Assembly (NCBI GenBank): GCA_031266115.1
Contig: JAISBQ010000272.1
Coordinates: forward strand, 1-8,388
Length of the DNA: 8,388 nucleotides
DNA from: Bifidobacteriaceae bacterium
GTDB lineage: Bacteria; Actinomycetota; Actinomycetes; Actinomycetales; WQXJ01
Reading direction: 5' to 3'
Shown in pieces: positions 1-6,195 of the stretch (positions within the stretch are counted from its first letter, which is position 1; every line of letters begins with the position of its first letter). The notes under the pieces are model-generated. The model had not been told where the DNA came from. It worked only from the letters and a program-made list of their open reading frames with translations, and did no database searches. The position numbers were made by a program, and so were the translations under genes.

Positions 1-478
1 CGGGGGAGTCGTGGGCTTGGAGGTTTCATGTTTCCTGCGCATGTTGATGCCCCTCACCTGTCAGCAGCCGACCATTTCGCCAGGTCAGCGGCACTTGGTG
101 GGCCCATCCTCCTGTGCCTGCGTGAGGAATCAGTTCGGCTCTCAGCGAAATCGTACGTCAAATGCGCTACATTGCCGGGCTTGGTGATACTCGCGCAGTA
201 CGCATGTGAAGAACGTCACAGAGCCCCGAAAGAGTGCGCTATCCGCGTTCTCCCTTGGGTCGGGAGAGCCTGGATTCGCACTCCCCGGCGATGGACTGTC
301 TACGCCGCAAACCCCGTTGCGCGCCCCCGGACGAGCGCCGGCACCTCGTCGGCACTGGCTTGGTACCCCCTTGCAGGGGGAGCGGGGTGAGTGTCGCCAT
401 CTCATCCACATGGGCATCATCGAAGCCTGGCGTCGGGGAGTCCCCGTGCCCGGAGCGTCGCTCACACCGATCATCCAG
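1..478. other. Gene-poor upstream region, no supported gene
   Basis: I see no gene here that I can support. Open frames exist on both strands, but their translations are rich in Arg, Pro, Ser and Gly, match no family I recognise, overlap each other in several frames and lack ribosome binding sites. No tRNA cloverleaf was found. The only clear structure is a short GC hairpin at 366-380. The region could be the far upstream flank of the regulator gene starting at 553, or the decayed end of an accessory insertion. Confidence 0.5.
366..380. repeat. Short GC hairpin
   Basis: CCCCCT and AGGGGG form a perfect 6-bp inverted repeat around a TGC loop. There is no T-run on either side, so a factor-independent terminator is not supported. 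It lies about 170 bases upstream of the regulator promoter. Function unknown. Confidence 0.4.
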
Positions 479-559
479 GATCATGCGACGCACCTCGCTC
501 CAGTCATGCGCCGTTGTCGCATGATCATCCTATGACGGACTACGATGATCGCATGACTG
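479..559. promoter_or_regulatory. Interlaced inverted-repeat array, probable operator
   Basis: Four copies of a TCATGCG half-site lie here. Two point one way (481-487 and 504-510) and two are reversed as CGCATGA (518-524 and 550-556). They form two longer perfect inverted repeats that interlace: GATCATGCGAC at 479-489 pairs with 516-526 (11 bp), and CAGTCATGCG at 501-510 pairs with 550-559 (10 bp). The last copy covers the proposed start codon at 553 and the third lies where a -35 box would be. An element GATCATCC also occurs twice (469-476, 523-530). Inference: binding site of a dimeric DNA-binding protein, most simply autoregulation by the regulator encoded downstream. Confidence 0.6.
541..546 (+). 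promoter_or_regulatory. Probable -10 box of a leaderless transcript
   Basis: TACGAT fits the actinobacterial TANNNT -10 pattern and ends 6 bases before the ATG at 553, so transcription would start at or near the start codon. No ribosome binding site precedes this ATG, which fits a leaderless mRNA. The -35 region is poor and is occupied by a CGCATGA half-site. The same arrangement recurs at 3688-3702. Confidence 0.5.
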
Positions 560-2037
560 AGAGTCTTCAGAATCGCCTGCCTCGCATCGTCGCCGACTTG
601 CGCCGCGTCGGCAGGGACAGTCACGCGGTGGAGGCGAAGTCCTCCGTCCTCAGGCTGCCCAAGACAGTTCCTGAAACCCTCAGCGCATTCGCCAACGGGG
701 CGGGCGGGATCGTCATCCTCGGTCTGGACGAAGGCCAGGGTTTCCGTCCCGCGAAGGGATTCCGCGCCACTTCCATGCAAGACGCGCTAGCCGGCGCGTG
801 CGCGGACCGGATGCACCCGCCGCTGAGGCCTGCCATCGAGATCCTCAACTTCGAGGGCGCACAGGTGGTCGCCGCCGAGATCGAGCCGCTCATTCCGGCC
901 GACAGGCCGTGCTACATCACCGATCGAGGCATGTACCAAGGCAGCTTCATCCGCACTGGCGATGGTGACCGGCGCCTGTCTCACTACGAGATCGAGCGCC
1001 TCGTCGAAGAGCACCGCCAGCCCCGATGGGACGAAGAGGTCATCGCCGACGCCACCCTGGCGGACCTCGACAAGTCCCTCGTCGCAGCCGTGGTCGCCCG
1101 ACAGCAGGCGCTCCGCCCGCAGCTATTCGCGAATGGAAGCCCGGAATCAGTGCTTCAGGGGCTTAGGGCGCTCCACGAGGATGACGATGGCGTGCTGCGC
1201 CCGACCTTGGCAGGGCTGTTGGCGATGGGAACCTATCCTCAGTATTTCTTTCCCCGTCTCAATATCACCTTTTCCTCGTTCCCCGGCGCATCCAAGGCGG
1301 TACTCGCGTCCGGTCACGAGCGACTACTCGACTCGCGATCTCTGGTCGGACCAATCCCAACATTGGTGCGTGACGCGACATCGGCGGTTCTCCGCAACGC
1401 GCGGATCGGCAGCCGGATGGACGGCGTATTCAGGCGAGAAGTCCCCGAGTACCCCACGGTTGCCGTCCGCGAGGCGATCACCAACGCACTGATGCATCGC
1501 GACTACTCACACTTGGCACGGGGCACACAAGTCCAAGTAAACCTCTACACGGACCACCTCGAAGTTCTCAGTCCCGGCGGCCTCTTCGGTACGGTGACGG
1601 TGGCCGGACTGGGGCGCCGCGGCCTCAGTTCCGCCCGCAACCAGCGCCTGTCGACGCTGCTTGAGGAAGTTCCTCACCCCGATGGCGGCGTCGTCGCCGA
1701 GAACAGAGGAACGGGCTACATGATGATTCAGGCGCTACTCAGCCAAGCGGGAATGCCCCCACCGGAGCCCGACGATGACATCAGTTCCTTCTCACTGGTA
1801 TTCCGCGCCGCGACCACACGGCAGGCGGATGACACCACGGAGGCAAAGAGCACCCGACAAAGGATCCAGGACTATTTGGCAAGCGGCAAGACCGCTACCT
1901 CCGTTCAAGTCGCCGAAGCGACCGGGTTGGGTCGCTCAGCGGTGAACAAGCACCTCAAGGCGCTGACCGACGAAGGGCGGATTCAGCCGACTCGACCAAC
2001 GAGGAGCAAGCTCCAGCAGTATCGGTGGGTGGCATAG
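553..2037 (+). CDS. AlbA_2/Schlafen-type ATP-binding transcriptional regulator
   Basis: A 494-residue protein. Residues about 1-150 form an AlbA_2 (Schlafen AAA_4-like) domain, with the typical HAVEAKSSVLRLPK and LSAFANGAGGIVILGLDE segments at residues 25-37 and 43-60. Residues about 300-400 resemble a GHKL-type ATPase (HATPase_c_4), with REAITNALMHRDYS at 306-319 and a glycine motif NRGTGYMM at 384-391. Residues about 434-494 form a winged helix-turn-helix (VAEATGLGRSAVNKHLKAL at 453-471). Such proteins are annotated as putative transcriptional regulators and the ligand is usually unknown. The start at 553 is chosen because the AlbA_2 domain begins soon after it and a -10 box lies 6 bases upstream. 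ATG 532 and GTG 391 in the same frame would add a tail of low-complexity look; 532 remains possible. The promoter is surrounded by inverted repeats, suggesting autoregulation. It appears to be a single-gene unit. Confidence 0.88.
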   Translation: MTESLQNRLPRIVADLRRVGRDSHAVEAKSSVLRLPKTVPETLSAFANGAGGIVILGLDEGQGFRPAKGFRATSMQDALAGACADRMHPPLRPAIEILNFEGAQVVAAEIEPLIPADRPCYITDRGMYQGSFIRTGDGDRRLSHYEIERLVEEHRQPRWDEEVIADATLADLDKSLVAAVVARQQALRPQLFANGSPESVLQGLRALHEDDDGVLRPTLAGLLAMGTYPQYFFPRLNITFSSFPGASKAVLASGHERLLDSRSLVGPIPTLVRDATSAVLRNARIGSRMDGVFRREVPEYPTVAVREAITNALMHRDYSHLARGTQVQVNLYTDHLEVLSPGGLFGTVTVAGLGRRGLSSARNQRLSTLLEEVPHPDGGVVAENRGTGYMMIQALLSQAGMPPPEPDDDISSFSLVFRAATTRQADDTTEAKSTRQRIQDYLASGKTATSVQVAEATGLGRSAVNKHLKALTDEGRIQPTRPTRSKLQQYRWVA

Positions 2038-2224
2038 GAGGGATCGACGCCCAGTCACCACCACAAGACAGGAGATGTTGTGATGTGCCACAAACGCCGT
2101 AAGGCGCCAAAAGTGCCAGGTGTGCCATGGGACCGGCGGCAAAGGAGGCGGGTTCTTCGGGGATGGGAACTGCCGCGAGCCCGTGGCCGCAGCTGGTCGC
2201 ATGTCAGAGTGCTCGACGCCTCGG

Positions 2225-2242
2225 GCGCGAGGTTTCGCACAC
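2225..2242 (+). repeat. GCGAGGTTTCGCACAC repeat, copy 1
   Basis: Direct copy of the unit. It shares CGCGAGGTTTCGCACAC exactly with copy 2 at 2278-2294 (17 bases) but lacks copy 2's left flank. The core GCGA-GGTT-TCGC is itself a small palindrome. Confidence 0.7.
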
Positions 2243-2272
2243 CCGTGGGCAGGTCCGGGATGAGCGCCGTGA

Positions 2273-2294
2273 TCGGACGCGAGGTTTCGCACAC
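2273..2294 (+). repeat. GCGAGGTTTCGCACAC repeat, copy 2
   Basis: The longest version of the unit, with TCGGA before the shared CGCGAGGTTTCGCACAC. It matches the reverse complement of copy 4 (2374-2395) at 21 of 22 positions, so the pair could form a long stem around a 79-base loop. Confidence 0.75.
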
Positions 2295-2331
2295 TCCGAC
2301 TGGGTGATTCGGGGTTCAGTGGGCGGTTGGA

Positions 2332-2347
2332 GTGCGCGAAGCCTCGC
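2332..2347 (-). repeat. Degenerate inverted copy 3 of the repeat
   Basis: Read on the minus strand this is GCGAGGCTTCGCGCAC, differing from GCGAGGTTTCGCACAC at two of 16 positions. It lies between copies 2 and 4 and has the same orientation as copy 4. Confidence 0.55.
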
Positions 2348-2373
2348 TCTCGTTGTGAAGGGCACCCCGGGTA

Positions 2374-2395
2374 GTGTGCGGAACCTCGCGTCCGA
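2374..2395 (-). repeat. Inverted copy 4 of the repeat
   Basis: The reverse complement matches copy 2 at 21 of 22 positions; the one change is T to C inside the GGTTTCG core. It ends 60 bases before the dehydrogenase start. Confidence 0.75.
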
Positions 2396-2415
2396 TGGCG
2401 TCACCCCCTCCACGG

Positions 2416-2436
2416 GCTGGCGTCTTGCTCGCCAGC
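2416..2436. repeat. Hairpin upstream of the dehydrogenase
   Basis: GCTGGCG and CGCCAGC form a perfect 7-bp inverted repeat around the loop TCTTGCT, ending 19 bases before the dehydrogenase ATG. No T-run follows. It could be an operator, an mRNA leader hairpin or a weak terminator; the sequence does not decide. Confidence 0.5.
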
Positions 2437-2455
2437 ACCGGGCAGAGTAGACCTG

Positions 2456-3475
2456 ATGCCCATGCGTGGTGCGGTCATTCATCGGGCAGGGGACGTTCGG
2501 GTCGAGGAGCGAGAGGATCCCGCGATTCTGGAGGCGAGTGACGCCATCGTGCGCACGGTGGCGACGTGCGTGTGTGGGTCAGACCTGTGGCGGTACCGCG
2601 GGTTGGCGCCCGTGCCGGAGCCTGTGCCCATCGGGCATGAGTATGTCGGGGTGGTCACCGAGGCGGGCGCGGCGGTGAGAAGCGTGCAAGTGGGGGACTT
2701 CGTCATCGGCGGCTTCCTGCACTCAGACGGGACCTGCGTGCTGTGCCGCAAGGGTGCCCAGGCGAACTGCCTCCATGGTGGCGGATACGACGGGTGCCAG
2801 GCCGAGGCGATCCGCATCCCCAACGCCGACGGGACCCTGGTCTCGACGCCCGGTGAGCCCGATGCCGTGCTCATTCCGTCGCTGCTGACGCTCTCCGATG
2901 TCATGTGCACGGGGTGGCACGCGGCCGTCAGCGCGGGGGTCGGGCCAGGGATGAGCGTGGCGGTGGTGGGCGACGGCGCCGTCGGACTGTGCGCAGTGCT
3001 CGCGGCTGCGCAGATGGGGGCCGAGCAGGTCATCGCGATGTCCCGCCGCGCCGCACGCCAACGCCTTGCCACCGCGTTCGGAGCGACCGCCATCGTCGCC
3101 GAACGGGACGATGCCGGCGCCGCCCGCGTGCGAGACCTCACCTCGGGGGTGGGTGCGGACGCGGTGCTCGAATGCGTGGGTACAGAGTCGGCGCGACTGC
3201 AGGCGGTCGCGAGCGTGCGCGCTGGCGGGCAGATCGGAGTGGTGGGGTTGCCGCACGGCGAGATGCCCACCGCCGAGCTGTTCTGGCGCAACATCGCCCT
3301 GCGGGGTGGACCGGCGCCCGTCCGGGCGTACCTGGACCAGCTACTGGATCTCGTGTGGACCGGGCAGATCGAACCGGGCGCGGTGTTCGATCTGGAACTC
3401 CCCCTGGTGGATGTTGCCGAGGCCTACCGCGCGATGGACGAGCGGCGCGCCATCAAAGCGCTCCTGTGGGCGTGA
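2456..3475 (+). CDS. Zinc-dependent medium-chain alcohol dehydrogenase
   Basis: A 339-residue member of the medium-chain dehydrogenase family, which oxidises alcohols or reduces carbonyls with NAD(P). An N-terminal GroES-like fold carries the catalytic zinc ligands in CVCGSD (C40) and GHE (H61, E62), with D148 in LSDVMCTGWHA the likely remaining ligand. The structural-zinc lobe has C94, C97 and C105, with D91 where a fourth cysteine would be. The Rossmann fold starts at VAVVGDGAVG (168-177). The stretch MSRRAARQR after the second strand might favour NADP, but this is only suggestive. The substrate cannot be told. The start is either ATG 2456 or ATG 2462; neither has a strong ribosome binding site. 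Length is normal for the family. It stands alone, with repeats and a hairpin upstream. Confidence 0.92.
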   Translation: MPMRGAVIHRAGDVRVEEREDPAILEASDAIVRTVATCVCGSDLWRYRGLAPVPEPVPIGHEYVGVVTEAGAAVRSVQVGDFVIGGFLHSDGTCVLCRKGAQANCLHGGGYDGCQAEAIRIPNADGTLVSTPGEPDAVLIPSLLTLSDVMCTGWHAAVSAGVGPGMSVAVVGDGAVGLCAVLAAAQMGAEQVIAMSRRAARQRLATAFGATAIVAERDDAGAARVRDLTSGVGADAVLECVGTESARLQAVASVRAGGQIGVVGLPHGEMPTAELFWRNIALRGGPAPVRAYLDQLLDLVWTGQIEPGAVFDLELPLVDVAEAYRAMDERRAIKALLWA

Positions 3476-3687
3476 CGGCCTGACGCCATGACCACGCGGT
3501 GACGCGGCGGCAAACCAAGCCTCCGACGATGGCCCGTCCCACTTTCCTACCCGCAGGCAGCTCCCCGTGGTCGCGCCGCACGATGGCGAGTTGCACCTTC
3601 GGGGGCCGAAACCGGGCGATCTGGGCCTCAAACCTGAAACTCGCGCACCTGGTGGCCCGTCGAACACCGCCCTGCCTGCGCAGTTAC
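3476..3687. other. Intergenic region upstream of the DUF3990 module
   Basis: No gene is supported. A plus-strand frame opening with GTG at 3499 runs into the DUF3791 gene, but its first 67 codons look non-coding. A minus-strand frame (3667-3341) mostly shadows the dehydrogenase. A weak 5-bp GGCGT/ACGCC stem lies at the dehydrogenase stop (3469-3487) and a CTGCGCAG palindrome at 3676-3683, just before the module's -10 box. The element GCGAGTTGCACC near 3588-3599 faintly resembles the GCGAGGTTTCGCAC repeats. Confidence 0.4.
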
Positions 3688-3693
3688 TACGAT
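3688..3693 (+). promoter_or_regulatory. Probable -10 box of the DUF3990 module
   Basis: TACGAT ends 6 bases before ATG 3700, and no ribosome binding site lies between, so the first gene is probably translated from a leaderless mRNA. The block TACGATGNNCGCATG matches the regulator's start region (541-555) at 13 of 15 positions. No convincing -35 box was found. Confidence 0.5.
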
Positions 3694-3699
3694 GGGCGC

Positions 3700-3939
3700 A
3701 TGGACAAGGGGCAAGCGACCGCGACGTGGGTGTTCTTCATGCTGACAGCGGTGCGCCGGCGACTGGACCTTGAACCGGCTGCATTCATCCCGTACTGCCA
3801 ACGCCACCGACTGATCCGATTCCTTTTCGACAACCACGAGCTACTCCACCTGTATGACAACGACTACGTGGTGGATGACGTGCTTCGACACGTCACTCAG
3901 CAAGAAGGTGGTGAACGTGAGTTTTCCACTACCAGGTAG
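3700..3939 (+). CDS. DUF3791-type small protein, putative antitoxin
   Basis: A 79-residue protein. The stretch LIRFLFDNHELLHLYDNDYVV (broadly residues 33-53), followed by DDVLRHV, fits the DUF3791 pattern of a short helical protein ending in a Leu-His, Tyr and Val-Asp-Asp signature. DUF3791 genes are commonly found next to DUF3990 genes, as here. Function is unproven; from the gene arrangement I infer an antitoxin or partner of the next protein. ATG 3700 is chosen because the family-like sequence begins there and a -10 box lies 6 bases upstream; the longer GTG 3499 start is unlikely. Its last 23 bases overlap the DUF3990 gene in another frame, so the two are probably translationally coupled. 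GC is lower than in the core genes to the right. Confidence 0.75.
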   Translation: MDKGQATATWVFFMLTAVRRRLDLEPAAFIPYCQRHRLIRFLFDNHELLHLYDNDYVVDDVLRHVTQQEGGEREFSTTR

Positions 3940-4456
3940 GACGCTCTACCACGGTTCTACCGTCGAGGTGGTTGCCGTTGACGTGACCCTGGGCGCACCG
4001 AGAAAGGACTTCGGGCGGGGCTTCTACACGACGACCCATCTCAGCCAGGCTGAGCGATTCGCGCAGATCAAGGCTCGCCGTGAGCGCTTGGCAGCTGGCT
4101 ATGTCAGTGTGTTCCGCATGCCTGATGTCGAGGGTCTCGCGATCGAGTCGTTCGACCGGCCCGACGCGGCATGGTTTGACTTCGTGCTGGCGAATCGCGG
4201 CTTCCCCCAGTGGACTGGTCTCGACTCGACGCGGGCTTGTGATGTGGTGACGGGTCCTGTCGCGAACGACGCGGTGGGGCTCGTCCTCAACCAGTTCATC
4301 GCCGGGGCCTTCGGCGAACCCGGTTCGTCGGAAGCGAAAGCGACGGCGGTCCGCCTATTGGAAGCACAGCGGCTCCGTGATCAGGTCTTCTTTGCGACCC
4401 CCGAGGCAGCCGCCCGGCTCGAACTGGTGGAGGCGTACCGTGTTCCAGTTGACTGA
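3917..4456 (+). CDS. DUF3990 protein, ADP-ribosyltransferase-like putative toxin
   Basis: A 179-residue protein with the DUF3990 fingerprint: LYHGS at 10-14, DFGRGFYTT at 31-39, a helix with AERFAQIKARR (45-55), FDFVLANRG at 87-95, DVVTGPVANDAV at 109-120 and RDQVFFATPEAAARL at 154-168. As far as I know, DUF3990 is related to the ADP-ribosyltransferase fold. The His of YHGS and the GFYTT strand would then line the NAD site, but activity and target are unknown. GTG 3917 is chosen because AAGAAGG at 3902-3908 sits 8 bases upstream and the conserved domain begins ten residues in; an ATG at 3854 in the same frame would add unrelated sequence. It overlaps its neighbours by 23 bases upstream and 17 downstream. 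The domain looks complete and undamaged. Confidence 0.82.
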   Translation: MSFPLPGRTLYHGSTVEVVAVDVTLGAPRKDFGRGFYTTTHLSQAERFAQIKARRERLAAGYVSVFRMPDVEGLAIESFDRPDAAWFDFVLANRGFPQWTGLDSTRACDVVTGPVANDAVGLVLNQFIAGAFGEPGSSEAKATAVRLLEAQRLRDQVFFATPEAAARLELVEAYRVPVD

Positions 4457-4664
4457 CGAGTCAGTTCGAGCCGGTGTCGATGTCATTGCCGGATTCCTGG
4501 TTGCTCAGGCAGCAGCAGAGTCGGGACGCTCCGTCGAAGATGTCACGGAGGCCTTCTATGCCTCGGATGCCTATGCGCAGCTTGCCGACCCGCAGACGGG
4601 GCGCTACTGGGACAGTCTCCCTGAGTTGCTCGACCTGTTTCTTACCGAATTGGCCTCATCGTGA
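4440..4664 (+). CDS. Small acidic partner protein of the DUF3990 module
   Basis: A 74-residue acidic protein with no name I can assign firmly. The pattern SVEDVTEAFYASDAY (31-45), QLADPQTGRYWDS (47-59) and LPELLDLFLTEL (60-71) resembles a small protein often seen beside DUF3990/DUF3791 genes in Firmicutes, with the recurring form 'L-x-D-x-x-TG-x-Y-x-x-S' before a C-terminal helix. GTG 4440 is supported by GGTGGAGG at 4426-4433, 6 bases upstream. It overlaps the DUF3990 gene by 17 bases, so it should be expressed with it. I infer a role in the same module, as second antitoxin, chaperone or regulator. No DNA-binding motif is visible. Confidence 0.75.
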   Translation: MFQLTDESVRAGVDVIAGFLVAQAAAESGRSVEDVTEAFYASDAYAQLADPQTGRYWDSLPELLDLFLTELASS

Positions 4665-4726
4665 CCGACCCGGCATGTCACGGCATTCGCACACAGTGCA
4701 CCGGTCGATGACGCCGCGCCGCGCCG

Positions 4727-6172
4727 TCAACTCCCGCGGCCGTGTCGCGGGCCGGTGACCGACCTCACTCGGTCGATCTCGCGCAGGGCCACGTCTTCGG
4801 CCACCTCGGCGTATCGTCGGTTCGCCGCGAGCCCAATCTGTTTCTCTCTCTGGTGGCGGTCTTGGGCGATCTCCACGCGGGTGGCGATGAGATCATCCGC
4901 GATCGCATCGTCGGCATCCGCCTCGCGCGGGTACCGGCGCACCACCCTGGCTTCCTCACCCTCCCGCAACGCGTCGTAGGCCGAGGTGGGCCCCCAGCAG
5001 CGCAGTGTCTTGACCAGGACGGGAAGCAATTCGATGAGGATGAACAAGGCCGCTACCACCAGGTGGGCGATACGCAGACCCCCGTCACCCTCGCGCCACA
5101 GGGCCTCGATCTGCGCCTGAAGCCCCACGTTGGCTGCGGTAACAGCCTGGACCTCACGCTGTTTGGCCATGTAATCCTCTTCCACCGCTGTGCGCTTCTC
5201 GCGAGCTGCCACCACCTTGGCCTGCGCATCGTCGACAGCGGTCGCCACATCGCCGCGAGCACCCTCCGCTCCGGCGGTGAGATCGGAGCGGATGCGCGCG
5301 AGTTCCGCCTGGGCGGCGTCCAGTTGCTCCTTCGTCTCACCCTGGGCCGCCTTCGCGGCGTCGGCCTGGTCCTTGAGAGCAGGCGCCGGGTAGTTGGGCC
5401 CTGGCTTACCTGAGCAGCCTCCGGCGTCGCCGTACAACTCCGTCAGCTGTTCCCTGGTCGGATTGCCGTAGTAGTCGCAGCTCCACACGTCCTGGGCACG
5501 TTGAGCGGCGGCCATCGCCGTCTCATAAGCCGTCTGAAGCGAGACGACAGTCGCCTCCGCGGCCTTGAGCGCCGAATCCGTCGACACGTCGAATCCGCTC
5601 CCCTTGGCTTCGGCGAGCGCCGCTTCGGCCGCGGTAACCTCGGCCGTCGCTGCGGCGCGGTTCTTCTCATACGCGCCCTCGAGTTCGGCGAGCTGGCGTT
5701 CCTGAGTCTGAATATTGGCCTCTTGCATCCGCGTGGTGATGTCGGACCTGAACACCTGCAACACGAGCGGGGTCGAGATGACCAGGCCGATCACCAGCGC
5801 CAACGCCAGACGGACCGACGCCATCGCCAACAACTTGCCCGCCCGCCACGATGACGTCATCGATGTCGTCAGGTAGCGGTCCAGGTTGAGGATGATGAAC
5901 CCCCAGCCGAGCGCCAGCGCCCAGGCGACCCACGCGGGAATCGCCTCGATGCCGCCCACGCCAGCGCCGGCATCGTCCACCGCTTCACGACCACCACGGA
6001 ACACGGCCGTGGTCAACGCGAAGTACATCGACAAGGTGGCGACGCCCGCCGTGGACAGCAGAATCAGCGCCATCTGCTGGAAGTCGCCGCGCGCCGAGCC
6101 GATGACCTTGAGGATCTGCAGATCAGCCCCGCCTAAGCGGGCGAGAAGGTCGCCAAACCGTCGCACGGGCAC
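4727..6172 (-). CDS. DUF4407 membrane protein with long coiled coil
   Basis: A 481-residue membrane protein of the DUF4407 family; function unknown. Likely transmembrane segments are about residues 34-55, 79-97, 118-142 and 368-389. Between the third and fourth is a region of about 225 residues rich in Ala, Glu, Gln and Lys, predicted by eye as coiled coil. It is broken near 230-265 by a segment with two cysteines (C232, C253) that could form a disulfide if outside the cell. The motif NLDRYLTT (96-103) at the end of the second membrane segment is typical of the family. The C-terminal 90 residues are charged and probably cytoplasmic. GTG 6172 has a close-spaced GAGGA 3 bases upstream. The gene begins just past a strong hairpin after groES, so it needs its own promoter or readthrough. 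Confidence 0.88.
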   Translation of the reverse strand: MPVRRFGDLLARLGGADLQILKVIGSARGDFQQMALILLSTAGVATLSMYFALTTAVFRGGREAVDDAGAGVGGIEAIPAWVAWALALGWGFIILNLDRYLTTSMTSSWRAGKLLAMASVRLALALVIGLVISTPLVLQVFRSDITTRMQEANIQTQERQLAELEGAYEKNRAAATAEVTAAEAALAEAKGSGFDVSTDSALKAAEATVVSLQTAYETAMAAAQRAQDVWSCDYYGNPTREQLTELYGDAGGCSGKPGPNYPAPALKDQADAAKAAQGETKEQLDAAQAELARIRSDLTAGAEGARGDVATAVDDAQAKVVAAREKRTAVEEDYMAKQREVQAVTAANVGLQAQIEALWREGDGGLRIAHLVVAALFILIELLPVLVKTLRCWGPTSAYDALREGEEARVVRRYPREADADDAIADDLIATRVEIAQDRHQREKQIGLAANRRYAEVAEDVALREIDRVRSVTGPRHGRGS

Positions 6173-6195
6173 CAGTCCTCGGGGTGTATGGATGA

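Larger units (their letters stand above)
2038..2455. other. Intergenic region carrying repeats
   Basis: A 418-base gap between the regulator and the dehydrogenase. It holds four copies of a GCGAGGTTTCGCAC-type repeat (2225-2395) and a hairpin at 2416-2436, listed separately. A small frame with a plausible ribosome binding site (AGGAG at 2070-2074, ATG at 2083, ending 2307, 74 codons) runs through two of the repeats. Its product is very basic, unlike any family I know, and I do not call it a gene. No clear terminator for the regulator gene was found. Confidence 0.6.

Noticed and set aside
28..390. Open frame of 120 codons in the first 400 bases
   Set aside because: No recognisable domain, odd composition, and competing frames on both strands over the same bases.
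391..552. Longer N-terminus for the regulator (GTG 391 or ATG 532)
   Set aside because: The added residues are His/Ser/Pro/Arg-rich and unlike the AlbA_2 family, the region holds the inverted repeats and promoter, and neither start has a ribosome binding site. ATG 532 is not fully excluded.
2083..2307. Small open frame of 74 codons with AGGAG 8 bases before its ATG
   Set aside because: The product is very basic, matches nothing I recognise and runs straight through two intergenic repeat copies. The ribosome binding site could be chance in purine-rich DNA.
2225..2395. CRISPR array
   Set aside because: The four repeat copies are in mixed orientation with uneven spacing (from about 30 to 40 bases) and no cas genes are present.
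2479..3294. Long minus-strand frame of 271 codons opposite the dehydrogenase
   Set aside because: It mirrors a clear dehydrogenase gene; the Ala/Pro/Ser/Thr-rich product is typical of an antisense frame in high-GC DNA.
3469..3487. Terminator after the dehydrogenase
   Set aside because: Only a 5-bp GGCGT/ACGCC stem that begins inside the gene, with no T-run.
4742..5413. Plus-strand frame of 223 codons opposite DUF4407
   Set aside because: Shadow of the DUF4407 coding frame, whose translation has clear membrane segments and coiled coil.
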